Positions 31,822-41,119 of a DNA stretch of 64,000 nt are shown here, piece by piece. The notes beneath the pieces are model-generated. The model saw only the letters and a list, made by a program, of their open reading frames with translations. It was not told the origin of the DNA and ran no database searches. Within the stretch, counting starts at the first letter, position 1. Each line of letters opens with the position of its first letter. Source of the stretch: Leucothrix arctica (lineage in GTDB: Bacteria > Pseudomonadota > Gammaproteobacteria > Thiotrichales > Thiotrichaceae); the NCBI RefSeq assembly GCF_003172895.1, contig NZ_QGKL01000042.1:62001-126000 (forward strand). Reading direction: 5' to 3'. The position numbers were made by a program, and so were the translations under genes.

Positions 31822-32397
31822 ATGAATATCGTAAAACTATCTGACACTTTCTTTCTTGATGACGCCATTTCCCTATATAGAGATTTCTGGGATAAATGCT
31901 GGCTTGGGCATGAATATAAACAAGAGTGTCACTTTGATGGCAGCATCAAGGATCTATACATGCTCGGTTACTGTGAGTATGAGCTAGGTCACCCGGATGA
32001 TAGTTATGAAGCTGCCTCAATCATCTGGGCAAATGTTATTCTCAATAATACCGACTTGCTATGGGGCGAAAAGAAAGCTGAGATTTACCTATTCACTGAT
32101 GATAAGGATTACCCCACTTTTGAAGTTAATGTTCATCGCTATGCAAAAAACATGATTGACTCAGGGATATCACAATTCGATAGTTTTTCTTTCATGACTG
32201 AAAGGCTACTCATTGATATGCTTTTAGCCGGGTATCAAATTGAAGAACTACAGAGGTTAAAATCAATTGTATATGAGTGCACCAATGATAATAACGGATC
32301 TTACTCTGAGCGTTTTATTACTGCAGCGGGTGAGCTATATAAAGCAAACAAAGAAAATCTCACTCATTTACATGACATGCTCAATGGTGGCGAATAA
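31822..32397 (+). CDS. Hypothetical protein, partner of the preceding gene
   Basis: A 191-residue acidic soluble protein with no recognised family. It is rich in aromatic and acidic residues and looks alpha-helical, possibly a TPR-like fold (L-G-Y-C-E-Y-E-L-G-H-P-D-D-S-Y-E-A-A). It starts four bases after its neighbour, suggesting a two-gene unit. Its end lies 22 bases from the convergent DMT exporter. A small acidic partner of a conserved protein could be an immunity or adaptor protein, but nothing in the sequence proves that. Confidence 0.55.
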   Translation: MNIVKLSDTFFLDDAISLYRDFWDKCWLGHEYKQECHFDGSIKDLYMLGYCEYELGHPDDSYEAASIIWANVILNNTDLLWGEKKAEIYLFTDDKDYPTFEVNVHRYAKNMIDSGISQFDSFSFMTERLLIDMLLAGYQIEELQRLKSIVYECTNDNNGSYSERFITAAGELYKANKENLTHLHDMLNGGE

Positions 32398-32419
32398 GAA
32401 AATACCAATGCATACTGGT

Positions 32420-33298
32420 TTAGTGAACCATCACCAAAACCGCCGCTATCCCAACCAGCACTAACGCCAACATATCCTTCTTACGCGTTTGTTCTTTCAA
32501 CCAGTAAGTAGAGATCAGTATCATAAAGAATATTTCAATCTGCCCAAGCGTTTTAACGTAGGGCACTGTCTGTAATGACATCGCACTAAACCAACCTAAC
32601 GACCCCAGAAAGCTCATCAAACTCGTCCACATCACCATCATCTTATGACTGGTGACCATATGCTTGAGTGTTTGTCTGTCACGTATAAATAGATAAACCA
32701 CAAGCATCAAGGTTTGCAACGTGATCACTAAGAACAGCACCCATGCGGCACTGTGTGGAAAAGGAATGTTGAGGCTAAGGCTCGCTTCTCGTACCCAGAG
32801 TGATGTCAGTGCAAATGCACTACTACACGCTAGTCCGATCATAATGGTTTTTAGTGAAATGTCTTTGATCTTGTCAGGTGAGCTTAAAATCATTATAGCT
32901 ATCGCACCAATGGCAACACCGATCCAGCCTAAGTAGGTAAGTGTAGTACTAAAAAACATGACGCCTAAGAGTGCGGCGACAGGTGCTTCGCATTTCGCCA
33001 AACCTGCACCGACGGCAAAGTTCTTTTGCTTAAATAACACTACCATCAATGCAGTAGCGACTATTTGCATAACCGCTGCACTACCAATAAAAAAATAAGA
33101 CTTCGCAGCGAAGTGGGGTATTTCAGCGGGTTGCCATTGGTATAAACCAATTAGGTAGACTAAAGCTAAAGGGCTTGCCCAGAGAAAGCGGGCGAGGGTG
33201 ACACCAAGGACATTGAGCTGCTTGCTGAGTTTGCTTTGTAGTGCGTTGCGCCATGCTTGGCAAAAAGCGGCAAAACAGGTGAATAAAATCCAGCTCAT
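32420..33298 (-). CDS. EamA/DMT superfamily transporter
   Basis: A protein of about 292 residues with ten predicted membrane helices in two repeated EamA halves, as in drug/metabolite exporters. The family traits include F-L-W-A-S-P-L-A-L-V-Y-L, A-K-C-E-A-P-V-A-A-L-L-G-V-M-F-F near the end of the first half and G-Q-I-E-I-F-F-M-I-L-I-S-T-Y-W-L-K-E near the end of the second. I chose the ATG at 33298, which has AGGC upstream and begins M-S-W-I-L-F; the upstream ATG would add 21 atypical residues. The substrate is unknown. Confidence 0.82.
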   Translation of the reverse strand: MSWILFTCFAAFCQAWRNALQSKLSKQLNVLGVTLARFLWASPLALVYLIGLYQWQPAEIPHFAAKSYFFIGSAAVMQIVATALMVVLFKQKNFAVGAGLAKCEAPVAALLGVMFFSTTLTYLGWIGVAIGAIAIMILSSPDKIKDISLKTIMIGLACSSAFALTSLWVREASLSLNIPFPHSAAWVLFLVITLQTLMLVVYLFIRDRQTLKHMVTSHKMMVMWTSLMSFLGSLGWFSAMSLQTVPYVKTLGQIEIFFMILISTYWLKEQTRKKDMLALVLVGIAAVLVMVH

Positions 33299-33399
33299 GG
33301 TTAGCCTATTTTTTGAAGGGGGAGCAGGCAATGATACTTTGTTTATAAAGATGAGCAACACAGAAAAGGGCCAAGATTAAGGTCGACAAATAACGCATA

Positions 33400-33447
33400 T
33401 AAAAATGCCCTAATAAATGGCAAAGCACTTACCACCTACTAGGGCAT
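33400..33447 (-). terminator. Terminator of the agl operon
   Basis: On the minus strand ATGCCCTA (plus 33440-33447) pairs with TAGGGCAT (plus 33405-33412), and five T residues follow. The loop of 27 bases is long. It lies 22 bases past the aglK stop and closes the aglEFGAK operon. Confidence 0.7.
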
Positions 33448-33468
33448 CTTCCCCGTACTCTCACGTAA

Positions 33469-34542
33469 TTACTTACGGAGAGTCAACCCCGCTTCATCAA
33501 ACAGATGAAGTTTGTCTGCTGGCGCTTTAAAGGCTACGTCTGAGCCACGCTCAAGCGACATAATCCCTGCCAATTTAGCAACAAATGGTTCTTTGCTGCC
33601 TTCCACTTCAACATACAAAATGGTCACTTCACCGAGTGATTCGATGAATGAAATATTTCCTTTAACGACCGCCTCAGATGGGTCACACAACTCCAAGTCT
33701 TCCGGACGAATACCAAAGTGAACGGGCTTACTCACTTGGTCACTGCTGAGTGCAAACGGTAGTGTCGGTGTATTGCCTCCGCCTAAAACAATAGTCGTTG
33801 TGTCATCTCTCACTGAAGCTACTTTAGCGCTGATAATATTCATCGCTGGAGAGCCAATAAACTGAGCCACAAACAAATTAGCAGGGCGTGTGTATAGTTC
33901 TAGCGGTGAGCCAACTTGTTCGATTTTACCCGCAGATAACACTACGATACGATCGGCTAATGTCATCGCTTCAACCTGATCATGTGTCACATAAATCATG
34001 GTTGTGCCGGGCATATTTTCTTTTAGCGACGCAATTTCAAGGCGTGTTTTGACTCGAAGCGCTGCGTCAAGGTTAGACAGTGGCTCATCAAATAAAAACA
34101 CCTTAGGGTTTCGTACAATCGCACGGCCAATGGCTACACGCTGGCGTTGCCCACCAGACAATGCTTTAGGTAGTCGTGTTAAGTAATCAGTTAATTGCAG
34201 TGTGTCTGCCGCCTTACGCACGCGTTGATCAATCTCGTCTTTACTGGCCTTAGTGATGCGCAAGCTAAACGCCATATTGTCGTAAACCGTCATGTGTGGG
34301 TAGAGCGCATAACTTTGAAACACCATGGCAATGCCGCGTAATGACGGCGGCGTTTCATTGACTCGCTTACCGTCAGTGATCGACTCTAAGCCTGCAATCA
34401 TTCGTAGCAACGTTGACTTACCACAACCCGATGGGCCAACAAAGACAATGAATTCACCCTTATCTATCTCTAAGTCAACGCCATGGATAACCTCAATAAG
34501 ACCGTAACTTTTCTTTAAGTTGGTTAGTTTTAAACCTTGCAT
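33469..34542 (-). CDS. aglK: Alpha-glucoside ABC transporter, ATP-binding protein
   Basis: A 357-residue CUT1-type sugar ATPase (MalK/UgpC class). Walker A is G-P-S-G-C-G-K-S-T, the signature is A-L-S-G-G-Q-R-Q-R-V-A-I-G-R-A-I, Walker B is F-L-F-D-E-P-L-S-N-L-D, and the C-terminal OB-type regulatory domain (H-F-G-I-R-P-E-D-L) is complete. The ATG at 34542 has AAGGTAAG upstream; an earlier ATG would add 21 unlikely residues. It is the last gene of the operon, four bases after the glucosidase, and energises the AglF/AglG permease. The symbol rests on gene order identical to rhizobial aglEFGAK. Confidence 0.88.
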   Translation of the reverse strand: MQGLKLTNLKKSYGLIEVIHGVDLEIDKGEFIVFVGPSGCGKSTLLRMIAGLESITDGKRVNETPPSLRGIAMVFQSYALYPHMTVYDNMAFSLRITKASKDEIDQRVRKAADTLQLTDYLTRLPKALSGGQRQRVAIGRAIVRNPKVFLFDEPLSNLDAALRVKTRLEIASLKENMPGTTMIYVTHDQVEAMTLADRIVVLSAGKIEQVGSPLELYTRPANLFVAQFIGSPAMNIISAKVASVRDDTTTIVLGGGNTPTLPFALSSDQVSKPVHFGIRPEDLELCDPSEAVVKGNISFIESLGEVTILYVEVEGSKEPFVAKLAGIMSLERGSDVAFKAPADKLHLFDEAGLTLRK

Positions 34543-34546
34543 GAGC

Positions 34547-36223
34547 TTACCTTTTTGATGTGTTTTTAAAGTGAGGAAGCTCAATAATTGAAGCACTCCA
34601 TGCACCTAGTGTCAGGGTGCCTTCTTGTAACTGGCCGCTGACTAAATGTGTGTTAACTATCGCTGCATCCTTTTGAGGAACGTTGACTTCAACAGGGTCA
34701 TTACCAATGTTAAACACGCACAGCAAGGCGTTAGAGTCGTCATGACGAACTAACGATAGTACTTGTCCGTCGCAGTTCAACTCACTCAGCTCTCCTTTTG
34801 CTAAGACAGGGTGTTCTCGTCTAAATGACAAGATTTGTTGGTAAAACGTATAGATAGAATTGCTGTCATTAACTTGTTGATCAACGCTTAGTGCGTAATG
34901 ACTTTCCGCGACAGGAAGCCACGTTTTAGTGTCACTAAAGCCTGCATTGACAGCGTCCTTTTCCCATGGAATAGGGGTTCTACAGCCGTCACGCCCTTTG
35001 AACGTTGGCCAAAACTGGATGCCGTAAGGATCTTGCAAATCATCAAAACTGACGTCTGCTTCAGGGAGACCTAATTCTTCACCTTGGTACAAACACACCG
35101 AGCCACGTAAGGTCAGCAAGAAGGTTGTCATCATGCGTAAGTAATCGTCTTTATCGGTATGGTTATCTGCCCAGCGAGTCGCATGACGCACTACATCGTG
35201 GTTTGAAAATGCCCAGCAAGACCAGCTATTAGGTGCCTCTTTGGAGAAGCGACTCAGCACATTAAAAATGTAGTCAGCAGAGGGTGCTTTGCCCGATAAA
35301 AACTCAAACGAATAACACATGTGCATGCGGCTATTGCCTTGGGTGTAATCGTTAAGGATCTTCATGCCGTACTGTGCGTCGCCCACTTCACCCACTGCTG
35401 CTCGCGCTGGGTACTCGTCCATTAATGCGCGTAAGCGTTCAAGGAATAGGATGTTTTCAGGTTGGTTCTTGTCGTACAAGTGGTTCTGGAAATTGTACGG
35501 GTTAACACTTGGAGCAATCGTGTCATTGCGCTCTTCAATGGGTAAAGCAGGGTTGTCACGTAGCTGCTTGTCGCACATGTAGAAGTTAATGGTATCAAGT
35601 CTAAAGCCATCCACACCACGTTCTAACCAGAAGCGAGCTACGTCTAGTAGTGACTGCTGTACGTCCATGTTATGGAAGTTGAGATCAGGCTGTGACGTGA
35701 GGAAGTTGTGCATGTAGTACTGGCAACGCGTGGTGTCCCATGTCCAAGCAGGGCCACCAAAAATTGATAACCAATTGTTTGGCGCACTGCCGTCAGGCTT
35801 AGCATCCGCCCAGACATACCAATCGTGTTTTGCATTGTCTTTACTGCTACGACTTTCTTTAAACCACTCGTGTGAGTCAGCCGTATGTGACAGTACTAAA
35901 TCGATCATGATTTTTAGGCCCAACGAGTGAGCCTTTTCGATCATGTCGTCAAAGTCTTGCAGGTTGCCAAACATCGGGTCGATGTCGCAGTAGTCCGACA
36001 CGTCATAACCAAAGTCTTTCATAGGAGACTTGAAAAACGGTGAAATCCACACCGCATCCGTACCTAGCGCTGAGATGTAAGGTAGGCGTTGTGTAATGCC
36101 TTTTAAGTCACCAATACCGTCACCATTGGTATCTTGGTATGAGCGTGGGTAAACCTGATAGATGACCGCACCGCGCCACCAATCTTGATCGATGCTCGGC
36201 GTTAACGTTGTTTGATTATTCAT
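34547..36223 (-). CDS. aglA: Alpha-glucosidase (GH13)
   Basis: A 558-residue cytoplasmic GH13 enzyme of the oligo-1,6-/alpha-glucosidase type. It starts W-W-R-G-A-V-I-Y-Q-V-Y-P-R-S-Y-Q-D. The four GH13 regions are visible: D-L-V-L-S-H-T, G-F-R-L-D-T-I-N-F with the nucleophile Asp, A-V-G-E-V-G-D with the acid Glu, and F-S-N-H-D-V-V-R with the stabilising Asp. It hydrolyses imported alpha-glucosides to glucose. The ATG at 36223 has GAGGGAG upstream. It lies between aglG and aglK in the uptake operon. Confidence 0.9.
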   Translation of the reverse strand: MNNQTTLTPSIDQDWWRGAVIYQVYPRSYQDTNGDGIGDLKGITQRLPYISALGTDAVWISPFFKSPMKDFGYDVSDYCDIDPMFGNLQDFDDMIEKAHSLGLKIMIDLVLSHTADSHEWFKESRSSKDNAKHDWYVWADAKPDGSAPNNWLSIFGGPAWTWDTTRCQYYMHNFLTSQPDLNFHNMDVQQSLLDVARFWLERGVDGFRLDTINFYMCDKQLRDNPALPIEERNDTIAPSVNPYNFQNHLYDKNQPENILFLERLRALMDEYPARAAVGEVGDAQYGMKILNDYTQGNSRMHMCYSFEFLSGKAPSADYIFNVLSRFSKEAPNSWSCWAFSNHDVVRHATRWADNHTDKDDYLRMMTTFLLTLRGSVCLYQGEELGLPEADVSFDDLQDPYGIQFWPTFKGRDGCRTPIPWEKDAVNAGFSDTKTWLPVAESHYALSVDQQVNDSNSIYTFYQQILSFRREHPVLAKGELSELNCDGQVLSLVRHDDSNALLCVFNIGNDPVEVNVPQKDAAIVNTHLVSGQLQEGTLTLGAWSASIIELPHFKNTSKR

Positions 36224-36236
36224 GATAGTGGTCTCC

Positions 36237-37382
36237 CTATTTGACCGAGCCAGCCAACAAACCGCGCACCAGATAGCGTTGTAAGCTAAAGAATACGCAG
36301 AGTGGAACAATGATGGTGATGAATGCTGATGCCGTTAAAATTTCCCAGTTACCGCCACGAGAGCCAAGCATTTCGCGTAAGCGTCCTGTCAGTACGATTT
36401 CATCTTCACCGTTACCGAGGAATACCATGGCAATCAACAAGTCATTCCACACCCAAAGGAACTGGAAGATGGCGAAAGAGGCCAGTGCAGGGAACGACAA
36501 CGGTAATATGATTTTAACGAATACCGTGAAGTGGTTAGCCCCATCGACACGGGCAGATTCGATAATTTCTTTAGGCAGTCCAGCGATGTAGTTACGTAGT
36601 AGGTATATGGCGAGCGGCAAACCAAAGCCGGTATGGGCGAGCCATATTCCGAGGTAGCCTTTGGGACTAACGCCAAAGAAACTCCCGATACTGTTGTACA
36701 GTTGTAGTAATGGAATCAATGACATTTGTATAGGCACTACTAACAAGCCCACAACAATTGCGACTAATACAAACCGTCCAGGGAACTCCATCCATGCGAG
36801 TGCGTAAGCTGCAAAGGCCGCCATCAATATTGGAATAACAGTGGATGGGATGGTCACGGTTAATGAGTTGATAAACGACTGGCCAATACCTTCCGAGCTA
36901 AGCACCTCTTTATAATTATCTAAGGTGAAGCGAGGTGGAACGGTGACTTTATAGAATACTCGTTTACCGCGTGACCCTGTCCACTCGGTCGGTGAGGTGA
37001 GTAGGTAGTCGCCATTGGCTTCAACCGCCATGGTCTGGCCTTTGTTCATGTCAGCCGTTGTGCCCGCTTTAAACGCTTCAGGGCTACGTGACTTCCAACC
37101 AAAGACTGAAATATCGTTGGCTTTTTCTGCCCCAAAAATATTGCCTTTGAGTATGTACTTACCGTCAACGAGTGTTTGACTGTCTGGGCCTTCGGTACGG
37201 TGCATTAGGTTTTGTTGTGAGTCTGAAAGCGACGTCCACCAGCCCGATAAGGCTAACTGATCTTTATCTCGAATGGATGAGATAAACAAACCTGCCGTCG
37301 GGATCGTCCACATAATGACTAAGACTAATACGCTGAGATGGACGAGTGTTTGCGCACCCCAGCTTGTTTTACTCATAATCAT
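36237..37382 (-). CDS. aglG: Alpha-glucoside ABC transporter, permease AglG
   Basis: A 381-residue CUT1 permease. It has one N-terminal helix, an extracytoplasmic insertion of about 120 residues (with W-W-T-S-L-S-D and D-G-K-Y-I-L-K-G-N), then five helices with the EAA loop E-S-A-R-V-D-G-A-N-H-F. The large insertion is typical of AglG and distinguishes it from plain MalG. A perfect AAGGAGG site sits eight bases before the ATG at 37382, which directly follows the aglF stop (TAAATG). It pairs with AglF in the membrane. Confidence 0.88.
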   Translation of the reverse strand: MIMSKTSWGAQTLVHLSVLVLVIMWTIPTAGLFISSIRDKDQLALSGWWTSLSDSQQNLMHRTEGPDSQTLVDGKYILKGNIFGAEKANDISVFGWKSRSPEAFKAGTTADMNKGQTMAVEANGDYLLTSPTEWTGSRGKRVFYKVTVPPRFTLDNYKEVLSSEGIGQSFINSLTVTIPSTVIPILMAAFAAYALAWMEFPGRFVLVAIVVGLLVVPIQMSLIPLLQLYNSIGSFFGVSPKGYLGIWLAHTGFGLPLAIYLLRNYIAGLPKEIIESARVDGANHFTVFVKIILPLSFPALASFAIFQFLWVWNDLLIAMVFLGNGEDEIVLTGRLREMLGSRGGNWEILTASAFITIIVPLCVFFSLQRYLVRGLLAGSVK

Positions 37383-38387
37383 TTATCGGCCTCCTTTGCT
37401 TTCTTGGCGAATGTTCCAAATCATAATTGGGATAACTAATACCATTATGATGACCGCAACGGCCGCACCTCTTCCAAAGTCACCGCCACCTCTAAACATC
37501 CAGTCAAACATGAGGTTGGCGAGTACTTGCGTATCCCATTGGCCATTGGTCATGGCGAGTACTATGTCGAACACTTTGAGTACCAATATGGTGATCGTAG
37601 TCCAGACTACGGCAATGGTTGTCCAAATTTGAGGGATCATAATTTGGAAGAAAATACGGATACCACTAGCGCCATCAATGACTGCAGCTTCAACCGTTTC
37701 TTCAGGGATGCCACGTAACGCAGCGGATAGAATGACCATCGCAAAACCGGTTTGTACCCAGATTAGGATGAGCATTAGAAATATATTGTTCCAGCCGGGC
37801 ATGGTTAACCATGCTTCGGGTGTGCCACCAAAAAACTCGACGATGGCATTGAGTAAACCAATTTGCTCTACGCCATCACCACGGTAGTCATAAATGAATT
37901 TCCAGATGATTGAGGCACCAATAAAGGAAATTGCCATGGGCATAAAGATGAGACTTTTAGCAATATTTCCCCACCAAACACGGTCAGTTAGGGCGGCTAT
38001 TACAAGGCCTAAAAAGGTTGATGCTGCGGGTACGATGAGTAGCCACATCATATTATTCATAAATGACTGTAAAAACTCGTCATTGGCAAATAACCACGTG
38101 TAGTTATTGATGCCGATGAATGTGTCACCCGTCTTGTCAAATAGTGAGATATAAAGCGAGGCAAAAACGGGGTAAATAAGATAAACAGTTAATGCTAAGA
38201 ATGCTGGCCCGAGAAATAACCAAGGGCGAATCAATGCTATGCGGCGCAAATTTTTTGCGGCAACTTCAGGGCTTTTTCCATGAATACCATAGACGCGGTC
38301 GAGTACGTAATTGCTACCTACAAAGTAGAATATGCAACCAGCGATACCTAGCACCATGACGACAAGGGCAAAGATTATTTGTTCCAT
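37383..38387 (-). CDS. aglF: Alpha-glucoside ABC transporter, permease AglF
   Basis: A 334-residue CUT1 permease of the MalF/AglF kind. It begins with a helix (I-I-F-A-L-V-V-M-V-L-G-I-A-G-C) ahead of the usual six-helix core (W-L-F-L-G-P-A-F-L-A-L-T-V-Y-L-I-Y-P). The EAA loop is E-A-A-V-I-D-G-A-S-G-I-R-I-F-F. It forms the channel with AglG for sugars delivered by AglE. It follows aglE by 83 bases and abuts aglG. Confidence 0.88.
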   Translation of the reverse strand: MEQIIFALVVMVLGIAGCIFYFVGSNYVLDRVYGIHGKSPEVAAKNLRRIALIRPWLFLGPAFLALTVYLIYPVFASLYISLFDKTGDTFIGINNYTWLFANDEFLQSFMNNMMWLLIVPAASTFLGLVIAALTDRVWWGNIAKSLIFMPMAISFIGASIIWKFIYDYRGDGVEQIGLLNAIVEFFGGTPEAWLTMPGWNNIFLMLILIWVQTGFAMVILSAALRGIPEETVEAAVIDGASGIRIFFQIMIPQIWTTIAVVWTTITILVLKVFDIVLAMTNGQWDTQVLANLMFDWMFRGGGDFGRGAAVAVIIMVLVIPIMIWNIRQESKGGR

Positions 38388-38470
38388 AATGTGTTCACTT
38401 AGAGAGTTAGAACAGAAGCGCTGAGCCTTAAAGACTTAAGGCCCAGCGACCTAGAGAGTATGTGTAGCGA

Positions 38471-39835
38471 TTACTTAACTAGGTCATCCCATGATTTCTG
38501 AATGCCTTCTGCAACATCTTTAGCAGACTTACCGCCTGTGTAGTCGACCATGCCTGTCCAAAATGCACCAGCACCGATCTTACCCGGCATAAGGTCAGAG
38601 CCATCAAAGCGGAAGCTGGTTGCGCCAAGTAGGATCTCACCTTGTTTTCTGAGTGCATCGTTTGCGTAAGCTTTGGTATTAGCACCTTTGAATGGCGTTA
38701 AGAAGCCAGACTGTGCCATCCAAATTTCGTGAGCAATTGGCGACTTCAAGAATTCAATAAATGCCTTAGCACCTTTTGAATCTTTAGTGATTGCAAAGGT
38801 TGTACCTGCACCAAGAACTGGCTTACCTAGGTCTTTGCTTTCATAGGCAGGGAAGTAGAAGAAGTCAGCATCTTCGCCAAGCTTTGTTCCTTCTGGGAAA
38901 AACGAAGGAATAAAAGATGCTTGGTGGTGGAAGTAGCACTGTGGTGGTGAGGTGAATAAGCCTTTAGGGCTGTCACGGAAGTCAGTTGTTGCCACGGTGC
39001 CTGCGCCACCAGCCACATAGTCGTCGTTTTTAGCGAACCAACCAAACTCTTCTAGTGCGGCTATAACTTTAGGGTCGTCAAACTTAAGTTCGTTTGTGAT
39101 CCACTTGTCGTAGTCTGCTGTCGACACGGTACGTAGCATCATGTCTTCAACCCAGTCTGTTGCTGGCCAGCCAGTAGCGCCACCAGAACCAAGACCAATA
39201 CACCATGCTTTTTCGCCATTAGCGGCAATTTGGGTTGTGAGTGCTTTTAGCTCCTCAAGCGTCTCAGGGACTTCGTAGTCGTTTTCTTCAAGATTTTCAG
39301 GGATGTACCAAACAAGCGACTTAACGTCTGTCTTGTATGGGAAACCGTAAAAGTCTTTTTTACCTTCTTTGTTCTTGTACGTACCCAACTCAACCCATGA
39401 CTGACCGGCTGAGTAGTTGTCTGCAAGCCATGTTTTACTGTCATCGCCTAGTGGCGTTAGTAAACCTTTAGCGGCAAGGTCTGCGGCTAAGCCCGGTTGA
39501 GGGAAGATAGCGATATTAGGTGGGCTACCTGCTTGAGTATCAATGACGATTTGCTGCTCAAACGAGTCAGAGCCAGCGTACTTAACATCTGCGCCTGTTG
39601 CTTCTTCAAAGTAAGCGGTAACACTTTCTATGAGCGCTTTATCTGGACCTAACCATGGGCCAAATAGGGTGATTGTCTCACCGGTTAGCTTCATCTCTTT
39701 TAACGCTTCGTAGCTTGCCCAGTTAAACTTACTGTCTTCACCTGGCTTAAATTTCAAGCCTTCATCAGCCGCAAACAAACTGCCGCAAGATAAGCTAGCT
39801 GCAACTGCCGTTGCTAATAGGATCTTCTTCATCAT
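38471..39835 (-). CDS. aglE: Alpha-glucoside ABC transporter, substrate-binding protein
   Basis: A 454-residue periplasmic binding protein of the CUT1/AglE kind, with a signal peptide ending S-L-F-A at about residue 22. The lobe motif I-T-L-F-G-P-W-L-G-P-D-K and G-A-G-T-T-F-A-I-T-K-D-S-K support a carbohydrate binder related to AglE. It captures disaccharides such as trehalose, maltose or sucrose in rhizobial relatives; the substrate range here is inferred. First gene of the operon. Its promoter region holds a LacI-type operator at 39899-39910. Confidence 0.87.
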   Translation of the reverse strand: MMKKILLATAVAASLSCGSLFAADEGLKFKPGEDSKFNWASYEALKEMKLTGETITLFGPWLGPDKALIESVTAYFEEATGADVKYAGSDSFEQQIVIDTQAGSPPNIAIFPQPGLAADLAAKGLLTPLGDDSKTWLADNYSAGQSWVELGTYKNKEGKKDFYGFPYKTDVKSLVWYIPENLEENDYEVPETLEELKALTTQIAANGEKAWCIGLGSGGATGWPATDWVEDMMLRTVSTADYDKWITNELKFDDPKVIAALEEFGWFAKNDDYVAGGAGTVATTDFRDSPKGLFTSPPQCYFHHQASFIPSFFPEGTKLGEDADFFYFPAYESKDLGKPVLGAGTTFAITKDSKGAKAFIEFLKSPIAHEIWMAQSGFLTPFKGANTKAYANDALRKQGEILLGATSFRFDGSDLMPGKIGAGAFWTGMVDYTGGKSAKDVAEGIQKSWDDLVK

Positions 39836-39898
39836 TGTAGATTCCTCCTCGGAACATCATGGGTATGAAAAATAGTTTTCTGATTATCCAAAACTGAT

Positions 39899-39910
39899 CA
39901 AAGCGCTTTG
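39899..39910. promoter_or_regulatory. LacI-type operator, aglE side
   Basis: CAAAGCGCTTTG is a perfect 12-base palindrome with the central CG typical of LacI/GalR-family operators. It lies 64 bases upstream of the aglE start. An identical ten-base core occurs at 40033, 133 bases away, next to the divergent regulator gene. AglR is the obvious ligand, and sugar release would derepress both sides. Confidence 0.78.
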
Positions 39911-40032
39911 GAAAACCACTTAGCCTTAATATCAGACCAATGTTACTAGGTATTGTCAAGGTAATATTGGCTTGTTTTAATTTATTGTTGTCGATTATTT
40001 ATATTTGAGGTATATTTATTCGCTATTATTTT

Positions 40033-40042
40033 AAAGCGCTTT
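40033..40042. promoter_or_regulatory. LacI-type operator, aglR side
   Basis: AAAGCGCTTT, a perfect palindrome identical to the core of the site at 39900-39909. It lies only ten bases before the aglR ATG at 40053 and overlaps the place where its ribosome site would be. Repression there would give autoregulation. Two sites 133 bases apart could also form a DNA loop. Confidence 0.75.
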
Positions 40043-40052
40043 GGATGTGTTT

Positions 40053-41078
40053 ATGAATTTGAAAGAGCTTTCCGATTTCTTAAAGCTTTCACCGACAACT
40101 GTCAGTCGAGCAATCAATGGTTACCCTGAGGTCAGCGAAGCCACTCGAAAGCGAGTAGTGGAGGCGGCTGAAGCTAATAACTATCACCCAAGTCATTTGG
40201 CGAGTGGTTTGGCCAAAGGTAAAGCGATGGCGATTGGTCATGTGATTCCTTTAAGTAAACACATGGTGATGAACCCTCACTTCTCTGACTTCATATCCGG
40301 CGCGGGTGACGTTTACTGTAAAGCGGGCTACGACATGTTGATCCGTGTTGTTGCGGAAGGCGAAGAAGAGTCTGTTTATAAAAAGCTTGCAAAAGATGGT
40401 CGTGTCGATGGTGTGATTGTCCATGGCCCTTCAAATTACGATGCACGAATAGAAGCGCTGCAAGACATCGGCATTCCTTTTGTTGTTCACGGACGTACGA
40501 ATCAGGATGAGTCGACTTACAACTGGGTAGACGTCAATAACGTGCGTGCATTTAAGCGTGCGACTAACTATTTATTAGATCTTGGGCACAGGGATATTGC
40601 TTTTATAAATGGTTTTGAGTTTATGAACTTTGCGATGCGTCGTCGTTCAGGTTATGAAGAAGCGCTGCATGAAGCCAGTATTGAGATTAACCCTGAGATT
40701 ATGTTCACGGGTGAGATGACCGAACCACAAGGTTACGAGTCAATGAAGCAGCTGCTTAAGCGAGCTAAACCACCGACGGCAATATTGTTATCGAGTATTT
40801 TACCGAGTATGGGTGCGATGCGAGCGGTTCAAGAAGCGGGCTTAACAGTTGGTAAGGATGTCTCGATCGTTACCTTTGACGATCAGTTGTCATTTTTACA
40901 AAACAGTGGTGACATCCCCATGTTTACCTCTGTGCGTTCTTCCATCAGAGACGCGGGTGTCCGCGTTGCTGAAATACTATTAGATCAAATTAATCAGCCC
41001 AAAGCAGATCCATACCATGAGTTGTGGGAGGCTGAGCTTGTGCTTGGTAAATCCACTGGTCGTCCTGTTTCTGTCTAA
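40053..41078 (+). CDS. aglR: LacI family transcriptional repressor of the alpha-glucoside locus
   Basis: A 341-residue LacI/GalR regulator. The helix-turn-helix and hinge are M-N-L-K-E-L-S-D-F-L-K-L-S-P-T-T-V-S-R-A, then Y-H-P-S-H-L-A-S-G-L. A periplasmic-binding-protein-like sensor domain fills the rest (I-V-T-F-D-D-Q-L near the end is family-typical). The ATG at 40053 matches the family start; a TTG four codons upstream overlaps the operator. It is divergent from aglEFGAK with two identical operators between them and is followed 41 bases on by a beta-glucosidase gene it probably also controls. Confidence 0.87.
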   Translation: MNLKELSDFLKLSPTTVSRAINGYPEVSEATRKRVVEAAEANNYHPSHLASGLAKGKAMAIGHVIPLSKHMVMNPHFSDFISGAGDVYCKAGYDMLIRVVAEGEEESVYKKLAKDGRVDGVIVHGPSNYDARIEALQDIGIPFVVHGRTNQDESTYNWVDVNNVRAFKRATNYLLDLGHRDIAFINGFEFMNFAMRRRSGYEEALHEASIEINPEIMFTGEMTEPQGYESMKQLLKRAKPPTAILLSSILPSMGAMRAVQEAGLTVGKDVSIVTFDDQLSFLQNSGDIPMFTSVRSSIRDAGVRVAEILLDQINQPKADPYHELWEAELVLGKSTGRPVSV

Positions 41079-41119
41079 ACTAATATTACATAGACCAATA
41101 TTCATGAGGAGTGAATCGA

